37,093 nt of DNA from contig JANSXF010000043.1 of the NCBI GenBank assembly GCA_024743095.1, forward strand, positions 1 through 37,093. The letters run 5' to 3'. A program made the translations under genes and the position numbers. Positions 1 through 7,898 of this stretch are shown piece by piece. Source of the stretch: Flavobacteriaceae bacterium. Lineage in GTDB: Bacteria; Bacteroidota; Bacteroidia; Flavobacteriales; Flavobacteriaceae. The first letter of the stretch is position 1, and each line of letters begins with the position of its first letter. Below the pieces are notes generated by a model, which had not been told where the DNA came from, ran no database searches, and saw only the letters and a list, made by a program, of their open reading frames with translations.

Positions 1-91
1 ACATACTTCCCATCGAATAGAACTGAAGGGAGAAAGTCTAAGAAAAAAACTGTAATATTGTCATTGTCTTATCTTTTTGACCAAAATCCTT

Positions 92-135
92 GAGGGGTCA
101 GTATGCCCAGTACGAGGGGTCAGCATCACCAGTAT
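92..135. repeat. 22-bp imperfect tandem repeat
   Basis: Two adjacent 22-bp units, 92-113 and 114-135, share the first ten bases GAGGGGTCAG and most of the remainder. The repeat overlaps the 3' end of the DUF6326-like gene, where the stop codon falls in the first unit, and may have caused its truncation. Confidence 0.6.
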
Positions 136-427
136 ATCCAAAGAGCATCATCAATGTAAATAGCCCACCAAAAACAATGTTTAAAAGTCGATTTATCTTG
201 GGGTGAAGAAGAATTGATATCACAACCATGACCGAGGAAATCCCTAGAATTATTGAAGCCGTCAATAACTTTGTTGGACTATCCAGAACGTTATGTCCCG
301 AAATAAGGCTTTCTACTTTTCCAGGTGTGTAGAGTTCAAAATAATCTCCATAGAGATAACACAAGGTTACAGATGTCCACAATAGTGCTAATTTTATTTT
401 GATATTTATTTTTTGGTTTTCTAGCAT
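98..427 (-). CDS. DUF6326-like small membrane protein, possibly C-truncated
   Basis: A 109-residue protein with about three hydrophobic segments, near residues 11-30, 53-72 and 80-97. The opening region, with KIKLALLW and YLYGDYFELYTPGKVE, and the later PTKLL and HPKINRLLNIVFG stretches resemble the DUF6326 membrane family as I remember it; the function is unknown. Family members usually continue into another membrane segment. Here the protein ends early at YWAY, inside a 22-bp imperfect tandem repeat at 92-135, so the C terminus may be truncated. It lies just beyond the leftmost copy of the 15-bp border motif, so it may belong to the cassette array. Confidence 0.65.
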   Translation of the reverse strand: MLENQKINIKIKLALLWTSVTLCYLYGDYFELYTPGKVESLISGHNVLDSPTKLLTASIILGISSVMVVISILLHPKINRLLNIVFGGLFTLMMLFGYTGDADPSYWAY

Positions 428-522
428 TAGATCGTTTTTTTATATTCGCCTCTATTACTATAGACGTATAAAACCAATAAACGGTGGCCTGATAAGTTTT
501 ATACGGTCATTTTTAATTAAAT

Positions 523-537
523 ATCGTTAATTTGAAC
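523..537 (-). repeat. Border motif copy L1
   Basis: On the minus strand this reads GTTCAAATTAACGAT, one mismatch from the consensus GTTCAAATAAACGAT. It lies about 60 bp beyond the stop codon of the DUF4143 ATPase. Confidence 0.7.
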
Positions 538-596
538 TTTACCGATTGGGCTAAGTGAATTAATCCAAATCTTATTGCCAATAGGTATTGTGCATT

Positions 597-2039
597 TTAA
601 TTGGTAGTTCGCATTTTCAGGGTTATAACTCCTATATTATAAGCATATATGGATGCGGGAACAAATGTGAATTTTAATTTACCTACATCCTTCTGACCCA
701 ATTGATCAATTGAAGTTATTACTGCTGAATCAAATTTATTTTCCCTACAAAAACCCATCAAACTTTTAAGTTCTTGTGGCTTTTCAAAATATCTGTTACT
801 CCATTTGATTTCCACACCCCAAACAGGTTTATAATTTCTGTCATCCACTAACACAAGGTCTACCTCTCCTTCTTTTCGACCATCTTTCCACCTAGCATAG
901 GTTAGGTCCAATTTTTCCCTGTGCATCCACTGTGAAAGAATAGCCGTTTCGACCATATTCCCCATTTCACTGTCGGTTTCAATTATTGGAGAAAATAATG
1001 CCGTCCGAAGGGATGGGTTGGTTAGGTAAACCTTGAAACGCGTAATTCTTTTTAACCTTTTGGCATTTATGCCAACCTTGTTTAAAACTTTAATCAAGAA
1101 GGCGGCTTCCAAATATTCCAGATATTTTTTCAAGGTATCTTTTTGAATACCACTTTCCTTGGCCATTGTCTCATATGAAAATTCATTTCCCGTGTTATAA
1201 GCTATATAGGTAAAGAACCTATTTAATTCTTGCACATCTTTAATTCCATATAAGCTGGGAAGATCTCTTAAGAGCACCTTGTCAACTATGTCATTTTTGA
1301 CATATCTACCCATATCACTTTGTATTTTTTCAGATAACACAACTTCTGGATAACCCCCAAAATTTAAATAATGGACAAACTCTTTATTCAATTCCTTTGT
1401 ATCATGGGCCAAACAATAAGGTATACCTTTTTCACCGTACTCAATTTCTCCATCATAGATAAGGTGTTCCAGTTTTTTCAAATGAATGTACTCCTGAAAT
1501 GTTAATGGGGGCAGTAGGAAATCCGTAAATCTACCGGCCCCGCTTTCTGTACTGTGCCATCTCAATGCAGCGGCAGCCGACCCTGAAGCGATGAACTTTG
1601 TCTCAGGGTAAGAATCAACGAGTACTTTTAAATGTCTTTCCCAATCTTTTAGATATTGGATTTCATCAAAGAAAACAAAACACCCATCAAGGTTTTTAAG
1701 CGTTAAGGACTCTTTACAAAGAGCTAGAATATCTTCAAGACCCAGGTTCACATAGATTGGGTTGTCAATTCCAATAAAGAACAGCTTTTGAGGATTGACG
1801 CCATCATGAATCAGGTCATCAATGCAATGAAAGAGCATTACAGTTTTACCGACCCTTCTTGGCCCCATTAGGACTAAAGCTCTCTTTATACTTCTTTCGA
1901 GGACAAAAGGATAAAAGAGATCAAAATAGAGTCTCCTGGACATTGAGCTATAAGCCTTTGGTATTTCCTTTGTCACCCACCATGGATTTTCATAGCGAAG
2001 GCGTTCTATGATTTTTTCTGTCGGAACAATATTTGCCAT
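597..2039 (-). CDS. AAA+ ATPase with DUF4143 domain
   Basis: About 480 residues from the preferred start at 2039 (MANIVPTEK); an upstream in-frame ATG at 2075 falls inside a palindrome and upstream of the likely promoter. The N-terminal half is a P-loop ATPase with Walker A GPRRVGKT and Walker B CFVFFDEIQ. A GSAAAAL stretch follows, and the C-terminal half has the nuclease-like DUF4143 arrangement with EGEVDLVLVDD and VEIKWS. This family is widespread and biochemically obscure; it is often found in accessory and defence-rich regions, and members are predicted to couple ATP hydrolysis to a PD-(D/E)xK-like fold. The gene is full length and occupies one motif-to-motif interval by itself. I infer that it arrived as a cassette. 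Confidence 0.85.
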   Translation of the reverse strand: MANIVPTEKIIERLRYENPWWVTKEIPKAYSSMSRRLYFDLFYPFVLERSIKRALVLMGPRRVGKTVMLFHCIDDLIHDGVNPQKLFFIGIDNPIYVNLGLEDILALCKESLTLKNLDGCFVFFDEIQYLKDWERHLKVLVDSYPETKFIASGSAAAALRWHSTESGAGRFTDFLLPPLTFQEYIHLKKLEHLIYDGEIEYGEKGIPYCLAHDTKELNKEFVHYLNFGGYPEVVLSEKIQSDMGRYVKNDIVDKVLLRDLPSLYGIKDVQELNRFFTYIAYNTGNEFSYETMAKESGIQKDTLKKYLEYLEAAFLIKVLNKVGINAKRLKRITRFKVYLTNPSLRTALFSPIIETDSEMGNMVETAILSQWMHREKLDLTYARWKDGRKEGEVDLVLVDDRNYKPVWGVEIKWSNRYFEKPQELKSLMGFCRENKFDSAVITSIDQLGQKDVGKLKFTFVPASIYAYNIGVITLKMRTTN

Positions 2040-2062
2040 TGCTTTATAATATCTTAACAGAT

Positions 2063-2070
2063 CAAATATA
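2063..2070 (-). promoter_or_regulatory. Candidate -7 element of the ATPase gene
   Basis: The minus strand reads TATATTTG, an exact match to the Bacteroidota -7 consensus TAnnTTTG, 24 bp upstream of the ATG at 2039. I do not see a clear TTG -33 element at ideal spacing. Confidence 0.45.
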
Positions 2071-2073
2071 GTC

Positions 2074-2103
2074 AAAATAAGATGATTGAAATCATCTTAT
2101 TTT
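2074..2103. promoter_or_regulatory. Perfect 12-bp inverted repeat upstream of the ATPase
   Basis: AAAATAAGATGA is followed by a six-base loop and its exact reverse complement. It lies directly upstream of the candidate -7 element, where an operator would sit. On the plus strand it is followed by T residues, so it could instead be a terminator for a lost plus-strand gene. Confidence 0.55.
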
Positions 2104-2224
2104 TACATTTTGTGTTAATTTAGAAAAATAAAAGAAAGGGAAAGGGTTAAGATTTACCAATGAAGCATAACTTGTTTATATAAAAAAAATTCATCTATAT
2201 AGTACAAAACCAATATATTCTATC

Positions 2225-2239
2225 ATGGTTTATTTGAAC
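2225..2239 (-). repeat. Border motif copy L2
   Basis: On the minus strand this reads GTTCAAATAAACCAT, one mismatch from consensus, starting two bases after the parE stop codon. Confidence 0.8.
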
Positions 2240-2240
2240 T

Positions 2241-2542
2241 TTACTTAAGGTGTTTTGGGAAATCCATACGACCGCCCAAAACTCTTACAATGAATATTTT
2301 GCCATTTTCCACATAATAGAATATGACATGTGCCTTGTACCTGTAGCGTGACAACATCTTATCCTTGACTGCCACATATCTTCTTCCGAGTTCAGGGTTG
2401 TCGGCCAAATCGGCCAAAATAGTCCTGAAACCCGGGGCATATTTTAAGGATGCCTCTCCCCGAATTTTTCTATTGTGTATTTGGCAATGGTCTTTAAATC
2501 AGCCCTTGCCTTTGCACTAATGACATATTTATTTTCCGGCAT
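2241..2542 (-). pseudogene. parE: parE-like toxin gene with a frameshift
   Basis: The first 33 codons (MPENKYVISAKARADL to FGERHP) run into a stop codon. A second frame then continues KYAPGFRTILADLADN and RYVAVKDKMLSRYR and ends VLGGRMDFPKHLK. Together they give a ParE/RelE-superfamily toxin of about 100 residues, a family whose characterised members inhibit gyrase or act as ribosome-dependent RNases. One extra or missing base near 2447-2455 explains the break. The ATG overlaps the end of the parD-like gene by 14 bp, the usual antitoxin-first arrangement. The toxin is probably inactive unless the shift is a sequencing error or programmed. Confidence 0.85.
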
Positions 2543-2780
2543 TGTGCTCGTTCATTGCATCTTCCCAAATATTATTGATAGTGGCATCGGTCGGACCGCT
2601 CTCAATTCCTTCGGTTAGCGCTTCGTTCAAATCAACGATACGTTTCCTACGCTCTTGATCCTTTCGAATTATGTCCCTGATATATTCACTGTCGTTCGTG
2701 TAAAAACCCTGCTCTATCAAACTTTTGACAAAGGCATCTTGTTGTTCCGTGAAAGTGATGGATTTTCTTATTACCGCCAT
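2529..2780 (-). CDS. parD: ParD-family ribbon-helix-helix antitoxin
   Basis: An 83-residue protein. Its N-terminal MAVIRKSITFTEQQDAFVKS and the following helices with YTNDSEYIRDIIRKDQERR match the ribbon-helix-helix fold of ParD/CopG antitoxins. The acidic tail (residues about 55-83) would wrap the toxin. Family knowledge: such antitoxins bind their own promoter and neutralise a co-transcribed ParE. Here the downstream toxin frame is broken while the antitoxin is intact, a state expected when only the toxin is selected against. The pair lies between border motifs L2 and L3, so it travels as a single unit under the cassette interpretation. Confidence 0.9.
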   Translation of the reverse strand: MAVIRKSITFTEQQDAFVKSLIEQGFYTNDSEYIRDIIRKDQERRKRIVDLNEALTEGIESGPTDATINNIWEDAMNEHNAGK

Positions 2781-2841
2781 GTTGAACCAATAATATTAAT
2801 AATGATTCAATTATTAAGTAAATAATTTTGGATATGCAACT

Positions 2842-2856
2842 ATCGTTTATTTGAAC
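2842..2856 (-). repeat. Border motif copy L3
   Basis: On the minus strand this is the exact consensus GTTCAAATAAACGAT. It starts five bases after the stop codon of the 50-residue membrane peptide gene. Confidence 0.9.
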
Positions 2857-2861
2857 TTCGA

Positions 2862-3014
2862 TTACTTATTCCCTTTGGACTTTTTAATCAATCCATAGAT
2901 TAAAAATACGGGTATCAATGTTAGAAAACCCCATGTATTCCTTGCAATACTCCAGATAATAATTCCAAAGAGAAAACCAATTAATATTGCATCAATTATC
3001 TTAGAGTTATTCAT
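2862..3014 (-). CDS. 50-residue membrane peptide
   Basis: An ATG at 3014 opens a 50-codon frame beginning MNNSKIIDAILIGFLFG, with hydrophobic stretches at residues about 5-20 and 27-43 and a basic tail KKSKGNK. It would be a two-segment or hairpin inner-membrane peptide. The function is unknown. Support for its being real is positional: it exactly fills the interval between border motifs L4 and L3, starting 11 bp after one and ending 5 bp before the other. Confidence 0.7.
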   Translation of the reverse strand: MNNSKIIDAILIGFLFGIIIWSIARNTWGFLTLIPVFLIYGLIKKSKGNK

Positions 3015-3024
3015 ATTATTTAGA

Positions 3025-3039
3025 ATCGTTTATATGAAC
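3025..3039 (-). repeat. Border motif copy L4
   Basis: On the minus strand this reads GTTCATATAAACGAT, one mismatch from consensus. It lies 11 bp after the stop codon of the restored VOC frame. Confidence 0.85.
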
Positions 3040-3050
3040 TTGCTCTTCCA

Positions 3051-3748
3051 TTATTTAATCACACCCTTATTTTTATCATTAGGCTCCAAAAGGTCCCATA
3101 AATTACCATAAGGGTCTTGAAATACTGCTACTATGCCATAAGATTCCTTTTTGGGAGGTCTTGCAAATATTACCCCCTCTATTCACCAGTTTGTCATAAT
3201 CTCTCTCGAAATCATCTGTAAAAAGGAAAAATCCGACACGGCCTCCTGTTTGGTTCCCAACACTTGCCAATTGTTTTTCATTGGCGGCCTTGGCGAGCAA
3301 TAAAGAACATTCTTTCGCTCCAGATGAAGCAACAACCACCCATCTTTTAAATTCATCAATTTTTGTGTCTTCAAGAAGTCCGAAATCTAATTTATGCGTA
3401 TAAAAATGGATTGCTTCAAAAATAGGGAAGCCTTCAATAGTATCAGAGCATTGTTTTTTTACAACACGGTCATTTTCTTTTAAAAATTTGCTCAAAAGCA
3501 CAGGTTTGTACTCATAGTTTCTACTGTTTTCTAATTTGTACCTGTTGTGTTTGTTTGTTAGCAATAAATAAACATTACCCTTCTCTTCATAGACATCGAT
3601 TATTTTCTCATCAAATTCTGAACTCAAATAGACATCCAAATAATTTCCTTTTTTTTTAAATAGAATAGATTACAAATCCAACTAAAAATATGAATAATAA
3701 AATCACAGGAAAATATTCCTTCAGGGTATATAATTTTCCATTATACTT
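3051..3748 (-). pseudogene. Chimeric, twice frameshifted membrane-protein/VOC gene
   Basis: Three frames read in succession give one protein-like sequence. The first part (about 3748-3658) encodes LYTLKEYFPVILLFIFLVG and FVIYSI, a membrane segment. After a nine-base A/T tract at 3649-3657 the frame shifts into NYLDVYLSSEFDEKI and on to KKQCSDTI. Near codon 70 of that frame (about 3430) it becomes a glyoxalase/VOC-fold sequence: AIHFYTHKLDFGLLEDTKID, RWVVVASSGAKECSLLLAK, VGFFLFTDDFERDYDKL. A second shift in a five-G tract (3175-3179) then restores VIFARPPKKESYGIVAVFQD, PYGNLWDLLEPND and a stop at 3051. The VOC part lacks its usual first strand. I infer fusion of two neighbouring cassette genes by deletion, followed by decay. 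The longest intact frame is 3103-3639. Confidence 0.75.
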
Positions 3749-3768
3749 TTAAATGGTGTTTTTCAATA

Positions 3769-3783
3769 ATCGTTTATTTGAAC
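3769..3783 (-). repeat. Border motif copy L5
   Basis: On the minus strand this is the exact consensus GTTCAAATAAACGAT, four bases after the stop codon of the broken secreted-protein gene. Confidence 0.9.
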
Positions 3784-3787
3784 TTTA

Positions 3788-3998
3788 TTATTGTTTTTGT
3801 TCCATCTTGTAGGTTAAAGGAAGTTTAACCTCACCCATTTTTTTATCGGTCAACAAATGAAATGCCATACCCCATCCATCATCTTCTACCTTTACGAATT
3901 TACCAGGCCCATTTCGTCCGGCCCATCATCACTTTTGGAGTAACTCGGCAAGCACAGGGCAACCATTAAAAGAAAGCGTATTTGAAGAGATGTTTCAT
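3788..3998 (-). pseudogene. Remnant of a small secreted protein
   Basis: The frame starts MKHLFKYAF and stops. A second frame continues the hydrophobic signal-like stretch LLMVALCLPSYSKSDDGPDE. A third gives GKFVKVEDDGWGMAFHLLTD and KKMGEVKLPLTYKMEQKQ before a stop at 3788. Two frameshifts therefore separate a signal peptide from a short globular domain. I do not recognise the family. It lies directly upstream of border motif L5 and belongs to the same decaying block. Confidence 0.6.
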
Positions 3999-4053
3999 TG
4001 GATAATTTTTGTCCAAGCCCAATTTTGTGGCCGAATATTGAAAGATTCTTTAC

Positions 4054-4329
4054 TTAACGGGTATTCAGTTCGCAGTTTTCCTTATACTCTTTATCCACCT
4101 GCTGTTTGAATTTGGTCAGCTCGTTCGATTCTCTATACTTGGACTCCAATTTGTCCATCAATTTTTCCCTGGAGGTATCAATGGCGCCAAATTCACCCTT
4201 TAGCGCTTCTTGCATTGTCTCACATTGGAGTTCGGCAAACTTTTTGGCGTCCTTTTCCATGGAACTTCCGCAGGAGAGCAATAGTGCAGCCGATATTCCG
4301 GCCATGATGTGTGATGATATTGTTTTCAT
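4054..4329 (-). CDS. Small lipoprotein
   Basis: The likely start is the ATG at 4329 (MKTISSHIMAGISAALLLSC), giving 91 residues with a lipobox LLSC; an upstream ATG at 4398 would put 23 hydrophilic residues before the signal and overlap the PspC gene. The mature part is short, charged and helical (MEKDAKKFAELQCETMQEAL, then a Lys/Glu-rich C terminus). No family is recognised. It follows the PspC gene closely and is probably co-transcribed with it. Confidence 0.75.
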   Translation of the reverse strand: MKTISSHIMAGISAALLLSCGSSMEKDAKKFAELQCETMQEALKGEFGAIDTSREKLMDKLESKYRESNELTKFKQQVDKEYKENCELNTR

Positions 4330-4339
4330 ATTCGGTGAT

Positions 4340-4816
4340 TTATTTTCTTTGATGTTCATTGTTCTTTTCATTTTTGTCCATAAAGTATCCAATGGCACCT
4401 CCTATTAAAGCAAAGACTACGATGCTCAGAAATACATTGAAGACAATGTCCCACCCATTGCCCACAAATCGGTCATATTCATCGACCATATCGACAAAAT
4501 TTCTCAGATAACTGAACATCCCACTGTTACCACCGTAATTTTGAATGATGTCCGATTGAAAATAGTAGCTCAACGGAATGCCCAACAAGGCCCCAAGCAG
4601 GCCAAAGGTCACCAATCTGCCCTTTTTTTGGTTGAAAACCAGATAGGATACCAAATACGCAATTATCCCAAAAGGGATAAAAATCAACGTAAGGACAATC
4701 AGGGCTATCCTGATTCCGACCGGGGGCAGATTGAATTTCTGTGCAATGGCACTGCAGACACCCAAAAGGGATTTTTCGGGACGGGTGAAAAAACGGGTGA
4801 TGGTTTCCGTATCCAT
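4340..4816 (-). CDS. PspC-domain membrane protein
   Basis: A 158-residue protein. The N-terminal PspC domain shows RFFTRPEKSLLGVCSAIAQK, then FNLPPVGIRIALIVLTLIF and an Ile/Leu-rich membrane segment at residues about 33-63. Two further hydrophobic segments follow at about 71-88 and 122-147. PspC-domain proteins act in envelope-stress responses, classically as membrane partners of PspA/PspB. In Flavobacteriaceae they often occur as stand-alone genes, as here, so the specific role is unclear. It is divergent from the histidine kinase operon at 4986, which might sense the same envelope signal (inference). Confidence 0.88.
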   Translation of the reverse strand: MDTETITRFFTRPEKSLLGVCSAIAQKFNLPPVGIRIALIVLTLIFIPFGIIAYLVSYLVFNQKKGRLVTFGLLGALLGIPLSYYFQSDIIQNYGGNSGMFSYLRNFVDMVDEYDRFVGNGWDIVFNVFLSIVVFALIGGAIGYFMDKNEKNNEHQRK

Positions 4817-4985
4817 AGATGTGAGTTTTGGTTTTATGGATTTCGAAATTAGAGGAACCGACCCACCTTCAAACCCCCTATTGATCCTGTGGGCATGTAT
4901 TTTTATTTTGTGCAGGGCTGTGTTTATTTTTTGCTAAAATGTGTACATTCATTATTCCTTGACAATCGACTAAACCATTGTTCCC

Positions 4986-6779
4986 ATGAAGTGCATTTTG
5001 TGCATACTTTTTTTTAGCGCTATCATCTTCCATGCTACTGCCCAACAGTTTCATCGAGAACTGGATTCGATCTCGCAATTGATTGAAAACCAATCGATAA
5101 ATGACACGGCAACGGTCGACCTAAGGAACCATTATACCAAACAGGCCCTTTTTGCAAACCCTTCGGACACTACGCTACTGGATTTTGCGGAAAAAACCCT
5201 TGAAATTTCCAGGAAAATGAGATATGGCAGGGGAATCATGTTCGCCTATGAGCGTATGGCACTCATCCATCAATATTCCTTTTCCAATCCCTACAAGGCC
5301 CAAGAATTCTATCATAAGGCCCTTTCCCTGATGGAAGAGGACAAAAAATTGAAACCGTATGGATGGAGTATTTATGGGGGCATAGGCACACTTTACTACG
5401 AGCAGGAGGAATATGGCAAGGCCCTGGACTTTTTTAAACAGGTATTAAGGCATGACAAGGGCCTTGAGCTCACTGCCACGGCTAACATTGCCAATATACA
5501 TGGTTCCCTTGACCAACTGGATTCCGCCATCTATTATTACAACAGGGCCCTTGACTTGGAACAGATAAGGAACAACCCTACCTACAAGGCCAATCTGTAC
5601 AGCAACCTTTCGTTGATCTATGGGCAGGATGGGCAAGTGGATTCCGCACTGGTGTCAGCAGAGAAAAGTATTGCGCTCATTGAAGCATACGGGATCGAAT
5701 TTGTCAGGCCCACGGCCTATGCCAATGCTTCCATGGCCTATCTGGGCAACAACGATTACGAAATGGCCGAAAAGTATGCCAAGCAATCATTGGAACTGAG
5801 CGATGCGCAGGGAAACCTATTTCTGCAAAAATCGGCATGGGGAACCTTGGCCGATGTGTATACGGCCAAAGGGGATTTTTCCGATGCCCTGGAAGCCCAT
5901 AAAAAGTTCTCCGCGCTGAAGGACAGTCTCAACGGACAGAACAGAAGGGTGGAGATCAACCGAAAACAATTGGAATTTGATTTTGAAAGGGAAAGGGCCG
6001 TTACCAAGGCCGAGATCGAACGGCAGACCACCATCAAAAGGACCACTCTTTTGGGTGGCGGAGGCCTGTTGCTGGCCTCGATATTCGGTTTTATGCTGTA
6101 TAAACGCCGAAGGGATGCGGTGGAACAAAAAAAGGAAGCTGAATTTAGGGCCTTGGTCTCCGACACCGAACTCAAGGCGCTCAGGGCCCAGATGAATCCC
6201 CATTTTATCTTTAATTCCCTCAATTCCATTGGGGATTATATTTTGAAGAACGATACCGGAACGGCCATGGAATACCTCACCAAGTTTGCCAAATTGATGC
6301 GGATGGTGCTCGAAAAATCGGAATCCAAGGAAATTCCCTTGAATGAAGACCTAAAGTTCCTCGAGCTCTATCTTCAGGTAGAGAGCAAAAGGCAGCCGGG
6401 CAAGTTTTCCTATGAAATTATTGTGGAGAAAGGGTTGGATGTGAAAAACACAGCAGTACCTCCACTTATGCTCCAACCGTTCATTGAGAATAGCATTTGG
6501 CATGGATTTGCCCAGAAAACTGACAAGGGACACATTTCCATAGGTATTGCCAAGCAAGGGGATATGCTCTTGTGCACAGTGGATGATGATGGAAAGGGCA
6601 GGCAGGCGGAAGATGGCCCGCACATTACAAAGAAATCGTTCGGGGTAGCTATCACCGAGAGCAGATTGGAGGTCTTGAATGCACAAAGGAACACCAAGGG
6701 CAAATTGACCATTATGGACAAGGGCCAGGAAAAAGGAACACGTGTGGAAGTGAGCCTACCTTATGAGACCATTTTTTAA
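4986..6779 (+). CDS. LytS-type sensor histidine kinase with TPR sensor domain
   Basis: A 597-residue protein. It has a signal peptide (MKCILCILFFSAIIFHATAQ), a periplasmic stretch of tetratricopeptide repeats over residues about 60-320 (AQEFYHKALSLMEE, GKALDFFKQVL, AIYYYNRALDLEQ), and a coiled coil. One membrane helix lies near residues 355-372 (LLGGGGLLLASIFGFMLY). The cytoplasmic His_kinase domain has the phospho-acceptor motif MNPHFIFNSLNSI with His406, and the ATPase domain has PPLMLQPFIENSIWHG and DDDGKGR. This is the LytS/YehU architecture. It is followed after two bases by a LytTR regulator, so the pair is a two-component system. The stimulus is unknown. Confidence 0.95.
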   Translation: MKCILCILFFSAIIFHATAQQFHRELDSISQLIENQSINDTATVDLRNHYTKQALFANPSDTTLLDFAEKTLEISRKMRYGRGIMFAYERMALIHQYSFSNPYKAQEFYHKALSLMEEDKKLKPYGWSIYGGIGTLYYEQEEYGKALDFFKQVLRHDKGLELTATANIANIHGSLDQLDSAIYYYNRALDLEQIRNNPTYKANLYSNLSLIYGQDGQVDSALVSAEKSIALIEAYGIEFVRPTAYANASMAYLGNNDYEMAEKYAKQSLELSDAQGNLFLQKSAWGTLADVYTAKGDFSDALEAHKKFSALKDSLNGQNRRVEINRKQLEFDFERERAVTKAEIERQTTIKRTTLLGGGGLLLASIFGFMLYKRRRDAVEQKKEAEFRALVSDTELKALRAQMNPHFIFNSLNSIGDYILKNDTGTAMEYLTKFAKLMRMVLEKSESKEIPLNEDLKFLELYLQVESKRQPGKFSYEIIVEKGLDVKNTAVPPLMLQPFIENSIWHGFAQKTDKGHISIGIAKQGDMLLCTVDDDGKGRQAEDGPHITKKSFGVAITESRLEVLNAQRNTKGKLTIMDKGQEKGTRVEVSLPYETIF

Positions 6780-6781
6780 AA

Positions 6782-7531
6782 TTGAAAAAAATCAAGATGA
6801 CCGTAGCCATAATCGATGATGAACAGCACTGCATAGACCATTTGGCACACCTGCTCCAAATGTATGCAGAAGAAATAGATATGGTCAGTTTCAGTTCTGT
6901 GGAAGAAGCGATAAAAGGTGTGGATGCCCTACGGCCCGACATCGTTTTTTTGGATGTCCAGCTCCACGACAGAACCGGTTTTGACTTTCTTTCATCAGTT
7001 TCCCATCGCGATTTTAACTTGATCTTCACTACGGCCTATGAAAAATATGCTATCGAGGCCTTCAAGTTTTCGGCCATTGCCTATCTCCTAAAACCTGTGG
7101 ACCGGGACGATTTTGAGTTTGCTTTCCAAAAAGCATTGGACAGGACGGAACAGGCCCAGTTGAACGATAGGATCAATGTGCTTTTGTCCAACATTTCAAA
7201 AAAGAACAGTCCAAAAAGGATCAGTGTCCCCCATAAAGAGGGATATGTTTTTCTCATGGTCACCGACATCGTTAGGTGCCAGGCCGATGTGAACTACACC
7301 CATATTTTTACATCGGATGGAAAAAAACACACCGTCTCCAAAACATTGAAACATTTTGAACAGTTATTGGCGGGGCATCAATTTTTCAGGGCGCACAATT
7401 CGCATCTCATCAACCTGCACTTTGTGACTTCCTACCACAAAAATGGGTATGCAATCCTTTCCGGAGGCACCAAACTAGAGGTTTCCACACGAAGAAGGGA
7501 GGCCTTCATCAAGGCCTGTGGCGAACTTTGA
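6782..7531 (+). CDS. LytTR-family response regulator
   Basis: A 249-residue protein from a TTG at 6782, or 244 from the ATG at 6797 (MTVAIIDDEQ). The receiver domain shows the acidic pair DDE, phospho-acceptor Asp58 in VFLDVQ, and the lysine in YLLKPVD. The C-terminal half is a LytTR DNA-binding domain (VTDIVRCQADVNYTHIFTSD, FFRAHNSHLINLHFV). It is the cognate regulator of the preceding kinase. LytTR proteins bind short direct repeats near promoters. No such target is obvious in the window. The TTG start only two bases after the kinase stop codon suggests translational coupling. Confidence 0.93.
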   Translation: MKKIKMTVAIIDDEQHCIDHLAHLLQMYAEEIDMVSFSSVEEAIKGVDALRPDIVFLDVQLHDRTGFDFLSSVSHRDFNLIFTTAYEKYAIEAFKFSAIAYLLKPVDRDDFEFAFQKALDRTEQAQLNDRINVLLSNISKKNSPKRISVPHKEGYVFLMVTDIVRCQADVNYTHIFTSDGKKHTVSKTLKHFEQLLAGHQFFRAHNSHLINLHFVTSYHKNGYAILSGGTKLEVSTRRREAFIKACGEL

Positions 7532-7541
7532 TATCATAGAC

Positions 7542-7877
7542 ATCAGAATAATCATTTAAAGCGCAACCTTGAAATAGATGTTCTTTTAGAATATTGGAAG
7601 CCCATATTCTAAATTGTGTGCCTCTTTGGGATTTTACCCTATAACCTACAGAAATTATTACATCTAGATTCTAAATGTTAACGTTCGAGGTTTGTGTTTT
7701 TCCTTCCATGGCACCATGCTGAGTGGTTGTCCGGGATTTCCGGACAATCAGTTTTTCATCGAGTTCGCCTTCTTTAAAAATGTTTCTTGTGTGCTCTGAA
7801 ATTGTACGCTTGTTCTTTTCAAATAGTTGACCCATTTGCGCCTGTTTCTGCCAAACGGTATCTTGCTCAAATTGAAA
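7542..7877 (-). pseudogene. Truncated rhuM-like gene with an in-frame stop
   Basis: The minus strand encodes FQFEQDTVWQKQAQMGQLFE, KNKRTISEHTRNIFKEGELD, then an in-frame TAG at 7671-7673. The same frame then continues NLDVIISVGYRVKSQRGTQF and RIWASNILKEHLFQG. This matches the N-terminal domain of RhuM-family virulence/Fic-associated proteins, which are common cargo of mobile elements. The start codon is missing, since a stop precedes the first conserved residue directly after the coupling-protein gene. The C-terminal half is also missing; similarity ends beside the LytTR gene. I infer a deletion that brought the end of the conjugation module up against this dead fragment. Confidence 0.85.
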
Positions 7878-7898
7878 TCAATAATTACATAGGTAGTG

